Part shown: piece by piece, positions 49,041-61,253 of the stretch
How the letters are laid out: every line of letters starts with the position of its first letter
Position numbering within the stretch: position 1 is the first letter of the stretch
The notes under the pieces: model-generated
Seen by the model: only the letters and a program-made list of their open reading frames with translations
What the model was told of the DNA's origin: nothing
Databases searched by the model: none
Assembly: GCF_024171895.1 (NCBI RefSeq)
Contig: NZ_JAMTCQ010000011.1
Location: forward strand, 434,001 to 498,000
Direction of reading: 5' to 3'
Length of the DNA: 64,000 nucleotides
DNA from: Prauserella halophila
GTDB taxonomy: Bacteria; Actinomycetota; Actinomycetes; Mycobacteriales; Pseudonocardiaceae
Program-made: the position numbers and the translations under genes

Positions 49041-50717
49041 CTAGCGGACCGGCGACGACCGCTCCGGTTCCGGCGGGTCCTGGGAGTGCGCACCCGCTCC
49101 GCTGTCAGTACTTGCTCCGCTGTCGGCACCCGTCCCGTTGTCGTGGTGGGTACCGCCGGCTGTGCCCGGATCCGCACTGCCGTTGCTCCCGGCACGACTC
49201 CCCGCACCATCGCCCGGCCCGGACCTGCCGTCGGGAGCGGGCACCGGCTCGTCGGCCGGCTCGGCACGGCGCCGTTTGCGGTGCCGCAACAGGGCGGTCA
49301 GGGCGAGAGCACCCGCCAGCGGGAGCAACGTCAGGCCGGGGAGCTGGTAACGCCAGGAGAATTCGAACGCCGCGGCACCGCCCAGCGACACGAGTGCCAT
49401 GCCCGCGGGCAGCAGCATCGCCGAGCGCAGACCGCTCGCACGTGCCCTGCGCGTCACCCCGAGTCCGGCGGCCAGAGCGAGCAACAGCGCCGCCCCGAGT
49501 ACGTTGCCCGGGGTGAAGCCGCCGAAGAGCTGATACCAGCGCAGGGCCCGTCCCAGCGTCGGCCGCGACTCCGGCTCCTCGCCGCTGTAGCGGACCGCGT
49601 ACTCCCGGCTTTTCTCCTCGTGGTTGTAGAACTGATACGTCGGCTGGAAATGCCAGCGTTGCACCGACACGTCACCCGGGCTGTCGACACGCCAGCTGCG
49701 GAACCCCTTGAGGAAGTCGATCATGATCGCGGCGGCGACGTCGACCGGCTGCTGCCGGATGACCTCCGTGCCGAAGTCCTGCTGGATCCCGACGATGTTC
49801 GTGCCCTCGGGCCACTGTGCGCGCCACTCGTCGTCCGCGCCGATGTGCGCGTACCTGTCACTGCCCAGCCGCTCCCCGAGCGGTTCGTCGGGGCAGGCGG
49901 GTCGCAGCCGTTCCGACAGCTCCAGGTTCCGGCAGTCGGCCACGACGGCACCGCGGGCGTAGAGCACGTTGCCGGTCGACGGGCTGAGTGCGAAGTGGCC
50001 CGCCCAGCTCGCGTAGTACGTGCCGTAACCGACGACGACGAGCGCGAACGGCAGCAGGAGCGTGGCGACCCGGACGAGGATCGTCCGCCACGCCGCCCAC
50101 GTGCCCCAGCGGCGCCAGAGACCGCCCGCGATGAACAGGAACACCACGGCGGGCAGCGCCAGTGGCAGGGCGACCAGCCGGAACACGACGGCGACGCCGA
50201 ACAGCACCCCCGCCACGGCGGTCGCCCATACCGGCGGCTGGCCACCTCGCTTCGTGCCGAGCAGCAGCCACAGCAGTGCGACCAGGATGACCTGGAACCA
50301 GACGTCGGACATGATCATCTGCTCGATCTGCACCTCGTAGGCGTCGAGCAGGACCGGTGCCGCCGCGAGTGCAGCCAGCCAGTTCCGGTGCACCCCGAGC
50401 CGGCGCGCCAGCACGTAGAGCGCGATGCCGCAGCCCAGCCCGACGACGTGCTGCAGGAACGACACCAGGCCCAGCCCGCCCACGGCCAGCACCGGTTCGA
50501 GGACGAACAGGTCGTAGCCGATCGGGTGCAGTCCGGTCGGATTGTGGGTTCCGACGTTGTCGAGGTAACGGAACGAGTCGCCGTACAGCAGTGCAGGCGG
50601 ATACGCCAGCCAGGCGGCGGCGCGCAGGCCGAGACCGGCCACCAACACCACGAGGAAAAGCCAGTGACGGCGGCCGAAGTCGAAAGCACGGCGCTTCAGC
50701 AGCGCGGGAGCGAGCAC
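49041..50717 (-). CDS. Polytopic membrane protein, GT-C/PMT-like, function unknown
   Basis: A 558-residue protein with about ten hydrophobic segments. After the first helix comes 'YPPALLYGDSFRYLDN', an acidic motif in the position of the GT-C glycosyltransferase catalytic loop, and 'HPIGYDLFVLEPVLAVGG'. A large loop (about residues 240-370) carries Cys pairs and would face outside. The last 85 residues are a Gly/Ser/Asp-rich tail with a '(T/A)DSGA' repeat. The sequence suggests a lipid-linked sugar transferase or mannosyltransferase relative, but no specific family is certain. Predicted leaderless GTG start. Confidence 0.7.
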   Translation of the reverse strand: MLAPALLKRRAFDFGRRHWLFLVVLVAGLGLRAAAWLAYPPALLYGDSFRYLDNVGTHNPTGLHPIGYDLFVLEPVLAVGGLGLVSFLQHVVGLGCGIALYVLARRLGVHRNWLAALAAAPVLLDAYEVQIEQMIMSDVWFQVILVALLWLLLGTKRGGQPPVWATAVAGVLFGVAVVFRLVALPLALPAVVFLFIAGGLWRRWGTWAAWRTILVRVATLLLPFALVVVGYGTYYASWAGHFALSPSTGNVLYARGAVVADCRNLELSERLRPACPDEPLGERLGSDRYAHIGADDEWRAQWPEGTNIVGIQQDFGTEVIRQQPVDVAAAIMIDFLKGFRSWRVDSPGDVSVQRWHFQPTYQFYNHEEKSREYAVRYSGEEPESRPTLGRALRWYQLFGGFTPGNVLGAALLLALAAGLGVTRRARASGLRSAMLLPAGMALVSLGGAAAFEFSWRYQLPGLTLLPLAGALALTALLRHRKRRRAEPADEPVPAPDGRSGPGDGAGSRAGSNGSADPGTAGGTHHDNGTGADSGASTDSGAGAHSQDPPEPERSSPVR

Positions 50718-50723
50718 GCCAGG

Positions 50724-50729
50724 AAGCTA
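50724..50729 (-). promoter_or_regulatory. Predicted -10 of leaderless membrane-protein mRNA
   Basis: TAGCTT lies exactly 6 nt before the GTG at 50717, with no ribosome site, matching the geometry seen at ctaA and others. Confidence 0.5.
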
Positions 50730-50865
50730 GCAACCCGGTCCTGTCCTCGCGTGCAGGCCCCCGGGGGAGGTCGGCTGCCGGCTCCGGGGACACGGCGCGG
50801 ACCCGCCCGGCCGGGAACGCCCGCACGGTGCCGCCGGACTCGGCCGGTCCCCACCCGAATGGAGG

Positions 50866-51945
50866 TCAGGCCGTCCGCGGCAGGTCACCGCCGGCCACGT
50901 GCGCCGCCGCGGCGCCGCGGCCGGCCGCGCCACCGGATTCGCGCGCGATCCCGGCGAGCGGATCGCGTTCCTCGAGCGTCAGGTCGGTCAGCACCAGGTC
51001 CCGCTCGATCCCGGTGCCCGGTCCCGCCACGCTGCGCTGGAACTGGGCCAGCAGGGTCGCGGGCGGCACCGGCATCGACAACCTGCCGTACCGCTTCAGC
51101 CGGTCCAGCATCGTGAGGATGATCTGGGCGGACATGCGGCCCAGCGCCTGCGTGGTCTGGTGCCGGTGGGTGCGGGTACCCAGATCGACCTGTGCCAGCG
51201 CGTCGAGACCGCGCCGTTCGATCAGGTCGATGAGGTGGCCGACCTCGACGCCGTAATGCGTCACGAACGGGATGGCCTCCAGCACCTCGCGCCGCCCCGC
51301 GTACTCGCCGGCCAGCGGCTGGACGAACCCGGACAGTTCCGGCCAGAACATGTTCAGCAGCGGGCGTGCGACCAGTTCGGTGACGCGTCCGCCGCCGTCG
51401 GCCTCGTGCCGCCCCTCCCCGGCGAGCGGCCGGTGGTAGAAGCCCTTCACGTAATCGACGCCCGGCCGGGTGAGCAGCGGACCGAGCAGTCCGACGACGT
51501 AGTCGGCGGTGAAGTCGTAGAGGTCGCCGTCGACGAACGCCACCAGCTCGCCGCGGGTGGCGGCGAGCCCCTTCCACAACGCCTCCCCTTTGCCACGGCA
51601 GCGGGGCAGCGCGGGCAGCACGTCGTCCTGGGCCACGACGAGGGCACCCGCGTCGGCGGCGACGTCGGCGGTCCCGTCCTGCGAACAGGAGTCGACGACG
51701 AGAACCTCGTCGACGAGCGGTTCGGCCTCCACGAGCGCGGTACGGATCGTCCGCACGATCTCGCCGACCGTCTCCTCCTCGTCCTTGGCCGGGATCACGA
51801 CACTCACCGTGCGCCCGCGCTTGGCGGCCACGAGCTCGGCAGCGGTCCAGTCGTCCGCGCGGCCGGACCGGCGCTCGAGCCACGTTCCGATCTCGGGCGA
51901 GACGGCGAGTTCATGGCCGTCGGAACCCGCCCTGGTCGCGTGCAC
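50866..51945 (-). CDS. gpgS: Glucosyl-3-phosphoglycerate synthase
   Basis: A 359-residue GT-A fold retaining glycosyltransferase (GT81). 'VSVVIPAKDEEETVGEIV' binds the nucleotide-sugar, 'LPRCRGKGEALWKGLAAT' the phosphoglycerate end, and 'LVAFVDGDLYDF' contains the metal-binding DxD. 'VKGFYHRPLAGEG' and 'VTELVARPLLNMFWPELSGF' are GpgS-specific. It makes glucosyl-3-phosphoglycerate, the first precursor of methylglucose lipopolysaccharides. GTG preceded by GAAAGGGGG; the longer frame upstream is repeat DNA. Confidence 0.94.
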   Translation of the reverse strand: MHATRAGSDGHELAVSPEIGTWLERRSGRADDWTAAELVAAKRGRTVSVVIPAKDEEETVGEIVRTIRTALVEAEPLVDEVLVVDSCSQDGTADVAADAGALVVAQDDVLPALPRCRGKGEALWKGLAATRGELVAFVDGDLYDFTADYVVGLLGPLLTRPGVDYVKGFYHRPLAGEGRHEADGGGRVTELVARPLLNMFWPELSGFVQPLAGEYAGRREVLEAIPFVTHYGVEVGHLIDLIERRGLDALAQVDLGTRTHRHQTTQALGRMSAQIILTMLDRLKRYGRLSMPVPPATLLAQFQRSVAGPGTGIERDLVLTDLTLEERDPLAGIARESGGAAGRGAAAAHVAGGDLPRTA

Positions 51946-51989
51946 GTGATGCCCCCTTTCTCGAACCCGCTCCTGACCTTCCGTGCCGG

Positions 51990-52045
51990 GTTTCCCGGAC
52001 TCCGTTTCCCGGACTCCGTTTCCCGGGCTCCATTTCCCGGACGAC
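51990..52045. repeat. 14-bp tandem repeat, four units, between whiA and gpgS
   Basis: GTTTCCCGGACTCC repeats at 51990-52003 and 52004-52017, then with one change at 52018-52031 and two or three at 52032-52045. It lies 45 nt upstream of the gpgS start, in its promoter/leader region. Confidence 0.9.
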
Positions 52046-52160
52046 GGACGACACCGTTCGTCCCGAGCGTCAGGGCGCCGTGTTTCCGGCCGTGACTCGG
52101 CCGCGCCACCGCTACGGTACGAGATCACGGCCGCCGCACGCCCGGGTCACGCCCGCACGG

Positions 52161-53147
52161 TCACACTTCCTCGTCGAGCATCTCCGCGGTCACGGCCGAC
52201 TCCGTGTCGGGAAGCCCCAGGTCGGAGGCCTTCTTGTCCGCCATGGCGAGGAGCCTGCGGATCCGGCCGGCGACCGCGTCCTTGGTCATCGGCGGGTCGG
52301 AGAGCTGGCCGAGCTCTTCGAGCGAGGCCTGCCGGTTGGCCACCCGCAGCCTGCCCGCGGTGAGCAGATGGTCCGGCGCTCCCTCCCCCAGGATCTCCAT
52401 GGCGCGTTCCACCCGTGCCGCTGCCGCCACGGCGGCGCGCGCGGACCGGCGGAGGTTGGCGTCGTCGAAGTTGGCCAGCCGGTTCGCGGTCGCCCGCACC
52501 TCGCGGCGCATGCGGCGCTCCTCCCACGCCAGCACGCTCGAATGCGCCCCGAGCCGGGTCAGCAGTGCGCCGATGGCGTCGCCGTCGCGGACGACGACCC
52601 GGTCGGCGCCGCGCACCTCACGCGACTTGGCCTGGATACCGAGCCTGCGCGCCGCACCGACGAGCGCCAGTGCCGCCTCCGGCCCCGGGCACGTGACCTC
52701 GAGCGACGAGGAACGCCCCGGTTCGGTCAGCGAACCGTGGGCCAGGAACGCGCCGCGCCAGGCGGCCTCGGCGTCGGCAATGCCACCGGACACGACGGGC
52801 GCGGGCAACCCGCGCACGGGACGGCCGCGCTGGTCGATCAGCCCCGTCTGCCGCGCGAGCCCCTCGCCACCGGAGACCACGCGCACCACGTAGCGGTTAC
52901 CCTTGCGCAGCCCGCCCGAGGTGATCATGTGAACCTCGGCCTGGTGGCCGTACAGGTCGTGAACCTCCTTGCGGAGTCGCCGGGCCACCGAACCGGTGTC
53001 GAGTTCGGCCTCGACGACGACGCGTCCGGCCACGATGTGCAGTCCACCCGCGAACCGCAGCATGGCCGCCACCTCGGACCGCCGTGGGCTGACCTTGGTC
53101 AGCTCCAGCCGGCTGAGTTCGTCCTTGACCGCAGCGGTCATCGCCAT
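52161..53147 (-). CDS. whiA: Sporulation/cell-division regulator WhiA
   Basis: A 328-residue WhiA: an N-terminal LAGLIDADG-like homing-endonuclease fold without its catalytic residues ('[20 protein letters not shown]', '[21 protein letters not shown]' shortened) and a C-terminal helix-turn-helix ('[20 protein letters not shown]'). WhiA activates ftsZ and division genes, with WhiB, in streptomycetes and is conserved in non-sporulating actinobacteria. ATG at 53147 follows GGAGG by 8 nt and overlaps the yvcK stop region. Confidence 0.97.
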   Translation of the reverse strand: MAMTAAVKDELSRLELTKVSPRRSEVAAMLRFAGGLHIVAGRVVVEAELDTGSVARRLRKEVHDLYGHQAEVHMITSGGLRKGNRYVVRVVSGGEGLARQTGLIDQRGRPVRGLPAPVVSGGIADAEAAWRGAFLAHGSLTEPGRSSSLEVTCPGPEAALALVGAARRLGIQAKSREVRGADRVVVRDGDAIGALLTRLGAHSSVLAWEERRMRREVRATANRLANFDDANLRRSARAAVAAAARVERAMEILGEGAPDHLLTAGRLRVANRQASLEELGQLSDPPMTKDAVAGRIRRLLAMADKKASDLGLPDTESAVTAEMLDEEV

Positions 53148-54157
53148 GAGGGCCCCTCCTTCGCGCCCGTGACATCGAGCGCGTCTCGCACACAACCAGC
53201 CAGCGCATCCGGATCGTGCCGCCCCACCGCGCCCGCGGCGGCGATCGGCGCCAGATGTGCACGCCCTCCCAGCGCCGCGGCGGCCGAGTGCAACCGCGCG
53301 GGCGTCGGTACCGAGTCGCTGTCGGCGATCACGGCGTCCACCCCGAGCCGGGGAGCGTGCTGGAAGAGTACGTCCAGGTGCTGTTCGGGCGAGAAGCCCG
53401 CCGTCTCTCCCGGCTGTGGCACCAGGTTCAGAATAACGATCTTCGTCGCCGCTGTCTTCACGAGCGCGTCGTGCAGCTCCGGCACGAGCAGGTGCGGCAG
53501 CACGCTCGTGAACCACGACCCCGGGCCGAGGAACACCGCATCGGCCGCCAGCACGGCCTCGACGGCCTCCCGGCACGCCCGCGGTGGTGTCACCGCGGGG
53601 GTCACCTCGTCGCCCGGCCCGGCCTGCTCCGCCCGGACCACGCTGTGCAGGGTGATGCGCCGGACCTGCCCCGGGGTACTCGCCACGGCGACCTGCCCGC
53701 GGATACGGCTCACCGCACCGTCGGGTTCGAGGCCGGTGACCTCGGCCTCGATGTCGAGCGGGTCGGCCGACATCGGCAGCACGCGGCCGGAGACGCCGAG
53801 CAGCCGGGCCGCCTCGTCGAGTCCGGCGACCGGGTCGCCGAGCACCTCGAACAGCCCGGCCAGCAGCAGGTTTCCGACGGCGTGTCCGGTGAGCGCACCG
53901 CTGCCGCCGAACCGGTGCTGGAACACCTCGGCCCACCGCGCTCCGCCGTCGTCCGTCGCGGCCAGGGCCGCGAGCGCCTTCCGTAGGTCGCCGGGCGGCA
54001 ACAGGCCGAGTTCGCGGCGCAGCCTGCCCGACGATCCGCCGTCGTCGGCAACCGTGACCACCGCCGTGACGTCGTCGGTGAGCCGCCGCAACGCCGTCAG
54101 CGTGGCGTGCAGACCGTGACCCCCGCCCAGTGCGACCGCGCGCATCTTCGTGGTCAC
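53138..54157 (-). CDS. yvcK: YvcK/CofD-like gluconeogenesis factor
   Basis: A 339-residue protein of the CofD/YvcK family. '[19 protein letters not shown]' and '[20 protein letters not shown]' are the nucleotide-sugar-binding signatures; '[18 protein letters not shown]' follows. Homologues bind UDP-sugars and influence carbon metabolism and cell-wall synthesis. GTG start overlaps the rapZ stop (GTGA); ATG 54145 is an alternative. Second-to-last gene of uvrC-rapZ-yvcK-whiA. Confidence 0.95.
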   Translation of the reverse strand: MTTKMRAVALGGGHGLHATLTALRRLTDDVTAVVTVADDGGSSGRLRRELGLLPPGDLRKALAALAATDDGGARWAEVFQHRFGGSGALTGHAVGNLLLAGLFEVLGDPVAGLDEAARLLGVSGRVLPMSADPLDIEAEVTGLEPDGAVSRIRGQVAVASTPGQVRRITLHSVVRAEQAGPGDEVTPAVTPPRACREAVEAVLAADAVFLGPGSWFTSVLPHLLVPELHDALVKTAATKIVILNLVPQPGETAGFSPEQHLDVLFQHAPRLGVDAVIADSDSVPTPARLHSAAAALGGRAHLAPIAAAGAVGRHDPDALAGCVRDALDVTGAKEGPSWR

Positions 54158-55071
54158 TCCCTGCCCAGGTCCCGGTGCACCACCTTCACGGCTGTTCCGT
54201 CCTCTTTGGATAGTCGGTTCGCGAGTTCCTCCGAGATCGCGACACTGCGGTGCTTGCCGCCGGTGCAGCCGATCGCAAGGGTCAGGTACCGCTTGCCCTC
54301 GCGCTTGTAGCCGGCACCGATCAACCGGAGCAGGTCCTGGTACCGGTCGAGGAACTCCTCCGCACCTTCCTGGCCGAGCACGTAGTTGCGCACCTCGGTG
54401 TCCAGGCCGCTGTGATCACGCAGCTCGGGGATCCAGAAGGGGTTCGGCAGGAACCGCACGTCCATCACGAGGTCGGAGTCCATCGGCAGACCGTACTTGT
54501 AGCCGAATGAGAGCACCGTCACCCGGGTCTGCGCCGAGGCTTCGCTGCCGAACGCGTCCTCGATCTTGGCGCGCAGGTCGTGCACCGACAGCGACGACGT
54601 GTCCAGCAGCAGATCCGCCTCGGCACGCAGCGGTTCCAACAGCGCCCGCTCGGCCCCGATGCCGTCGACGAGCCTGCCGTCGCCCTGCATCGGGTGGCCG
54701 CGCCGCACCTGGTCGAACCGGCGGATCAGTACCGCATCGGTCGCCTCGAGGAACAGCACACGCGGTTTGTACCCCCGCATGTCCAGCCCCTTGATCACCG
54801 ACGACAGGTCGTCGGTGAACGCCCGCGACCGTACGTCCATCACGACCGCGACCTTCGTGATCGCTCCCCGCGACTGCGCGCCGAGCTCGACCATGGTCGA
54901 GATCAGTTCCGGCGGCAGGTTGTCGACGACGAACCAGCCCAGGTCCTCCAGGCATTTCGCCGCCGTGCTGCGGCCGGCCCCGGACAAGCCGGTGACCACC
55001 GCGACCTCCATACCGGAACCCCGGCCGTCCTCCTCGGCCGCGTCGGCTCTGTCGGCTGCGGCACTGTTCAC
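54154..55071 (-). CDS. rapZ: RNase adapter/nucleotide-binding protein RapZ (YvcJ)
   Basis: A 305-residue P-loop protein. Walker A '[11 protein letters not shown]' and Walker B-like '[10 protein letters not shown]' lie in the N-terminal half; the C-terminal domain has '[18 protein letters not shown]', the metabolite-sensing region known from RapZ. Homologues bind ATP/GTP and, in enterobacteria, direct RNase E to small RNAs; the actinobacterial role is less clear. Coupled to both uvrC and yvcK by GTGA overlaps. Confidence 0.95.
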   Translation of the reverse strand: MNSAAADRADAAEEDGRGSGMEVAVVTGLSGAGRSTAAKCLEDLGWFVVDNLPPELISTMVELGAQSRGAITKVAVVMDVRSRAFTDDLSSVIKGLDMRGYKPRVLFLEATDAVLIRRFDQVRRGHPMQGDGRLVDGIGAERALLEPLRAEADLLLDTSSLSVHDLRAKIEDAFGSEASAQTRVTVLSFGYKYGLPMDSDLVMDVRFLPNPFWIPELRDHSGLDTEVRNYVLGQEGAEEFLDRYQDLLRLIGAGYKREGKRYLTLAIGCTGGKHRSVAISEELANRLSKEDGTAVKVVHRDLGRE

Positions 55072-57167
55072 TGGTCTGACTCCCCTCGCTCCGTGCGTTG
55101 TCCCCCTGCGAGCGCCGTGTACACGGCCTCCGCGGTGCGCTTCCCGAAACCCGGAACCCGCGCGATGTCGTCGATGCCGGCCTGCTTGAGCTTCTTCACC
55201 GAACCGAAGTGCTTGATCAACGCCGACTTCCTCGCCTGCCCGAGCCCCGGGACGCCGTCCAGCTCGGAAGCCTGTACCCGCTTCCCGCGCTTCTCCCGGT
55301 GATACCGGACGGCGAACCGGTGCGCCTCGTCGCGCACCCGCTGCAGAAGGTACAGCGCGTCCGAGGTCCTCGGCAGGACGACCGGTTCGTCGTCGGACGG
55401 CAGCCAGACCTCTTCGAGCCGCTTGGCCAGACCGACGACGGCCACATCGGTGATGCCGAGCTCGGCGAGGACGTCGGCGGCCGCGCTCGCCTGCGGGCCG
55501 GCACCGTCGACGACCAGCAGGTTCGGCGGGTAGGCGAACTTCTTCGGCTTCCCGGTCTCCGGGTCGAGCCCGGGCGGGCCGTCCTGCTGGCCTGCGGGTT
55601 CGCCGGGAGCCGTACCGGTGGCCGGCCGCTCGGGTGCCGCGGCCTCGGCACCCGCGGTACCGGACGCACTCCCGTCGGTCTCGGCGCCGTCGGCACTCCC
55701 GTCGGTCTCGGCGCCGTCGGCGGTCTCGGCGGTCTCGGCGGTCTCGGCGAGGTAGCGGGCGAAGCGACGCCGGACGACCTCGGCGATCGCGGCGACGTCG
55801 CCCTCGTCGGCGGCCTCACGGAGGGCGAACCGGCGGTACTCGTTCTTGCGCGGCACCCCGTCCTCGAACACGACCAGCGAGGCGACCACGTCGGTGCCCT
55901 GGGTGTGACTGATGTCGACGCATTCGATCCGCAGCGGTGCGGTGTCGAGGGCGAGGTGCTGCTGCAGTTCCTGCAACGCCGCCGAACGCGCGGTGAGATC
56001 GCCTGCCCGGCGGAGCTTGTGCTGGGAGAACGCCTCCTTGGCATTCCGCTCCACCGTCTCGGCGAGGGCACGTTTGTCGCCGCGCTGCGGCACCCGCAGC
56101 CGGACCCGGGAACCGCGCAGGTCCGACAGCCAGTCGGTCATCGCCCCGGCGTCGGCGGGAAGCTCCGGCACGAGCACCTCCCGGGGCACCGTCGAACCGA
56201 CGCTGCCCGGCGCCTCGCGGGCCAGGTCGAGCTGTTCGGCGTAGAACTGGCCGAGGAACTGTTCGACCAGCGCGGCGACGTCCATCTCCTCGACCTTGTC
56301 GACCACCCAGCCGCGCTGCCCGCGCACCCGGCCGTCGCGCACGTGGAAGATCTGGACCGCGGCCTCCAGCTCGTCGTGGGCGAACGCGACGACGTCGGCG
56401 TCCGTACCGTCGCCCAGCACGACCGCCTGCTTCTCCATCGCGCGCCGCAGGGCGGCGAGATCGTCACGCAGCCGGGCCGCACGTTCGAACTCCAGCTCCC
56501 CCGACGCCTCCGTCATCGCCTTCTCCAGCCTGCGCACCATCTTGTCGGTGCTGCCCGCGAGGAAGTCGCAGAAGTCCTCGACGATCGCGCGGTGCTCGTC
56601 GGCGGTGACCCGACCGACGCACGGTGCCGAACACTTGTCGATGTAGCCGAGCAGGCAAGGCCTGCCGATCTGGGCGTGCCGCCGGAACACCCCGTTCGAG
56701 CAGGTGCGGGCCGGGAACACGCGCAGCAGCAGGTCGAGCGTCTCGCGGATCGCCCACGCGTGGGCGTACGGGCCGAAGTAGCGCACGCCCTTCTTGCGCG
56801 GACCCCGGTAGACGTGCAGCCGCGGGAACTCCTCGTTCAACGTCACGGCCAGCACCGGGTAGCTCTTGTCGTCGCGGTAGCGGACGTTGAACCGCGGGTC
56901 GAACTCCTTGATCCAGTTGTATTCGAGCTGGAGCGCCTCCACCTCGGTGGAGACGACGGTCCATTCGACGCTCGCGGCCGTGGTGACCATCTGCCGGGTG
57001 CGCGGGTGCAGCCCCGCGAGGTCGGCGAAGTAGGAGTTCAACCGGCTGCGCAGGCTTTTCGCCTTGCCGACGTAGATGACGCGCCGCTGGTCGTCGCGGA
57101 ACTTGTACACGCCCGGTTCGTCCGGAATGCTTCCCGGCGCAGGCCGGTAGGTCGACGGGTCAGCCAC
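55068..57167 (-). CDS. uvrC: UvrABC system protein C
   Basis: A 699-residue dual-incision nuclease subunit of nucleotide excision repair. GIY-YIG domain '[10 protein letters not shown]...[17 protein letters not shown]' near residues 17-50, Cys-rich '[13 protein letters not shown]', UvrBC coiled-coil helix around 215-250, RNase H-like endonuclease core and C-terminal helix-hairpin-helix pair ('[21 protein letters not shown]'). Between the nuclease halves (about residues 474-537) sits an Ala/Glu/Thr/Asp/Gly-rich insert absent from most UvrC. GTG at 57167 chosen from conservation of '[13 protein letters not shown]' and the -10. Confidence 0.97.
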   Translation of the reverse strand: MADPSTYRPAPGSIPDEPGVYKFRDDQRRVIYVGKAKSLRSRLNSYFADLAGLHPRTRQMVTTAASVEWTVVSTEVEALQLEYNWIKEFDPRFNVRYRDDKSYPVLAVTLNEEFPRLHVYRGPRKKGVRYFGPYAHAWAIRETLDLLLRVFPARTCSNGVFRRHAQIGRPCLLGYIDKCSAPCVGRVTADEHRAIVEDFCDFLAGSTDKMVRRLEKAMTEASGELEFERAARLRDDLAALRRAMEKQAVVLGDGTDADVVAFAHDELEAAVQIFHVRDGRVRGQRGWVVDKVEEMDVAALVEQFLGQFYAEQLDLAREAPGSVGSTVPREVLVPELPADAGAMTDWLSDLRGSRVRLRVPQRGDKRALAETVERNAKEAFSQHKLRRAGDLTARSAALQELQQHLALDTAPLRIECVDISHTQGTDVVASLVVFEDGVPRKNEYRRFALREAADEGDVAAIAEVVRRRFARYLAETAETAETADGAETDGSADGAETDGSASGTAGAEAAAPERPATGTAPGEPAGQQDGPPGLDPETGKPKKFAYPPNLLVVDGAGPQASAAADVLAELGITDVAVVGLAKRLEEVWLPSDDEPVVLPRTSDALYLLQRVRDEAHRFAVRYHREKRGKRVQASELDGVPGLGQARKSALIKHFGSVKKLKQAGIDDIARVPGFGKRTAEAVYTALAGGQRTERGESDQ

Positions 57168-57174
57168 GGTCACC

Positions 57175-57180
57175 ACTGTA
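57175..57180 (-). promoter_or_regulatory. Predicted -10 of near-leaderless uvrC mRNA
   Basis: TACAGT lies 7 nt before the GTG at 57167; no ribosome site is present. Confidence 0.45.
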
Positions 57181-57258
57181 TGGCGACCCACCGACACCCT
57201 GGTCAGGGGCCACGCACCGAACCGGCGCCGATGCCACACGGGGCGGCCGGAGCCCAGC

Positions 57259-57276
57259 TGTATAGATCATTATACA
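57259..57276. promoter_or_regulatory. AT-rich palindrome between uvrC and xthA
   Basis: TGTATA-N6-TATACA is a perfect inverted repeat in otherwise GC-rich DNA, upstream of xthA. Its right arm TATACA could act as a -10 with a transcript start about 57283, so a bound regulator would block xthA transcription. The remainder of 57168-57303 is plain. Confidence 0.55.
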
Positions 57277-57303
57277 TCAAACGTGCTGTGCGAGGCTGCC
57301 CGC

Positions 57304-58089
57304 ATGCGGATCGCCACCTGGAACGTCAACTCGGTCACCGCCCGCCTGCCTCGACTGCTCGCCTGGCTCGATTCGGCCCGGCCGGACGTACTCTGCCTGC
57401 AGGAACTCAAGTGCACCGACGACGCGTTCCCCACCGAGCAGGTACGTGAGCTCGGCTACGAGGTCGCGAGCCACGGCACGGGCCGCTGGAACGGCGTGGC
57501 GATCCTCTCGAAGGCCGGACTCGACGACGTCGTCCGCGATCTGCCGGGCCAGCCGGCCTACGACGGGGCGATCGAGCCCCGCGCGATCGGCGCCACGTGC
57601 GGCGGCGTGCGCCTCTGGTCGGTGTACGTGCCCAACGGCCGCGAGCCGGGCCACGCGCACTACGACTACAAGCTCGACTGGCTCGCGGCACTGAACGACA
57701 CCGTGGCCGCGGACACCGCAGCCGACCCGTCGCGGCCGCTCGCCGTCCTCGGCGACTTCAACATCGCCCCCACCGACGACGACGTGTGGGACATCGCGCT
57801 GTTCACCGAGTCGACGCACATCACCGAACCCGAGCGCAAGGCACTGGCCGCGCTGCGGGACACGGGCCTGGCCGACGTCGTGCCGCGTCCGCTGAAGTAC
57901 GACCACCCGTACACCTACTGGGACTACCGCCAGCTGGCGTTCCCGAAGAACAACGGCATGCGCATCGACCTGGTCTACGGCGACGCCGCCGTCGCGGGCG
58001 CCGTGTCGGACGCCTACGTCGACCGCGAGGAGCGCAAGGGCAAGAGCCCATCCGACCACGCACCCGTCGTCGTCGACCTCGACCGCTGA
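57304..58089 (+). CDS. xthA: Exodeoxyribonuclease III / AP endonuclease
   Basis: A 261-residue Mg-dependent nuclease of the ExoIII family that acts at abasic sites and 3' ends. 'MRIATWNVNSVTARL' at the N-terminus, 'LCLQELKCTD' (metal Glu), 'LAVLGDFNIAPTDDDVWD' and the C-terminal 'SDHAPVVVDL' catalytic His are all present. ATG 57304 has GAGG 9 nt upstream and matches the family N-terminus. GTG 57283, 6 nt after TATACA, could give a leaderless form with seven extra residues. Confidence 0.94.
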   Translation: MRIATWNVNSVTARLPRLLAWLDSARPDVLCLQELKCTDDAFPTEQVRELGYEVASHGTGRWNGVAILSKAGLDDVVRDLPGQPAYDGAIEPRAIGATCGGVRLWSVYVPNGREPGHAHYDYKLDWLAALNDTVAADTAADPSRPLAVLGDFNIAPTDDDVWDIALFTESTHITEPERKALAALRDTGLADVVPRPLKYDHPYTYWDYRQLAFPKNNGMRIDLVYGDAAVAGAVSDAYVDREERKGKSPSDHAPVVVDLDR

Positions 58090-58162
58090 CCCGATCGGGC
58101 TCTCCCCTGCCCGGTTCCGGTGCCCCGCCTCGCCGGGCCCCGGACCGGCGGCGGCCCGGTCG

Positions 58163-58238
58163 GTCCTGTCCGGCGCTGATCAACACTGTCCGGCGCTGGT
58201 CAGTCCTGTCCGGCCCGGTCGGTCCTGTCCGGCGCTGG

Positions 58239-58260
<22 letters not shown>
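58163..58260. repeat. 20-bp tandem repeat, five units, at the PH-domain gene 3' end
   Basis: GTCCTGTCCGGCGCTGGTCA-like units start at 58163, 58183, 58203, 58222 and 58242. The last unit encodes the C-terminus (Ala-Gly-Gln-Asp) and the stop lies at the unit boundary; the other units extend into the gap towards xthA. Confidence 0.9.
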
Positions 58261-60624
<2,364 letters not shown>

Positions 60625-60625
60625 G

Positions 60626-61252
60626 TCACCCGTCCTCCTTGCCACCGCCATTGTCCACCGACAGCGACGATGTTCCGCCGGCGGTCTGCTTCTCGACATA
60701 CTTGGCGAGGACGTCCACCTCGACGTTCACCACGTCGCCCGGTGCGGTACGGCCGAGCGTGGTCAGCGACAGCGTCGTCGGGACGAGCGCGATCGTCAGC
60801 TCCTCGGGCGAGACGCTCGCGACCGTCAGCGACACCCCGTCGATCGCGACGGACCCCTTCGCCACGATGTAGCGCCCGAGCCGCGGCGGGAACGCGAAGT
60901 GCGTCAGATCGTCGGCGTCGCGGTGCAGGAACACCCCCGTGCCGTCGACGTGGCCCTGCATGACGTGCCCGCCGAACCGGCCGTTCGCCGCCATCGCCCG
61001 CTCGAGGTTCACGCCGCGTCCCACCTCGGCCTTGGCGAGGCTGCTGCGCTCGAGCGTCTCGTGCACGACGTCGACGGTGAACTCGTCGCCGTCGACGTCG
61101 ACCACCGTCAGGCACACTCCGTTCACCGCGATCGAGTCCCCGTGCTTCGCATCGCCGGTCACCACCGGACCGCGGACGCGCATCCGCGCGGCGTCACCGC
61201 TCTGCTCGACGGCCGTGATCTCGCCGAGTTCCTCCACGATGCCCGTGAACAC
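60626..61252 (-). CDS. ribE: Riboflavin synthase alpha chain
   Basis: A 208-residue riboflavin synthase with two internally repeated lumazine-binding barrels: '[11 protein letters not shown]' ... '[24 protein letters not shown]' and '[13 protein letters not shown]' ... '[20 protein letters not shown]' (quoted in parts). It dismutates two lumazines to riboflavin. GTG start 61252 follows GGAGG by 8 nt and overlaps the ribD end region by context. Confidence 0.97.
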   Translation of the reverse strand: MFTGIVEELGEITAVEQSGDAARMRVRGPVVTGDAKHGDSIAVNGVCLTVVDVDGDEFTVDVVHETLERSSLAKAEVGRGVNLERAMAANGRFGGHVMQGHVDGTGVFLHRDADDLTHFAFPPRLGRYIVAKGSVAIDGVSLTVASVSPEELTIALVPTTLSLTTLGRTAPGDVVNVEVDVLAKYVEKQTAGGTSSLSVDNGGGKEDG

Positions 61253-61253
61253 G

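Noticed and set aside
55098-57449. 783-codon + strand frame opposite uvrC
   Set aside because: Antisense shadow; codon pattern follows uvrC in reverse.
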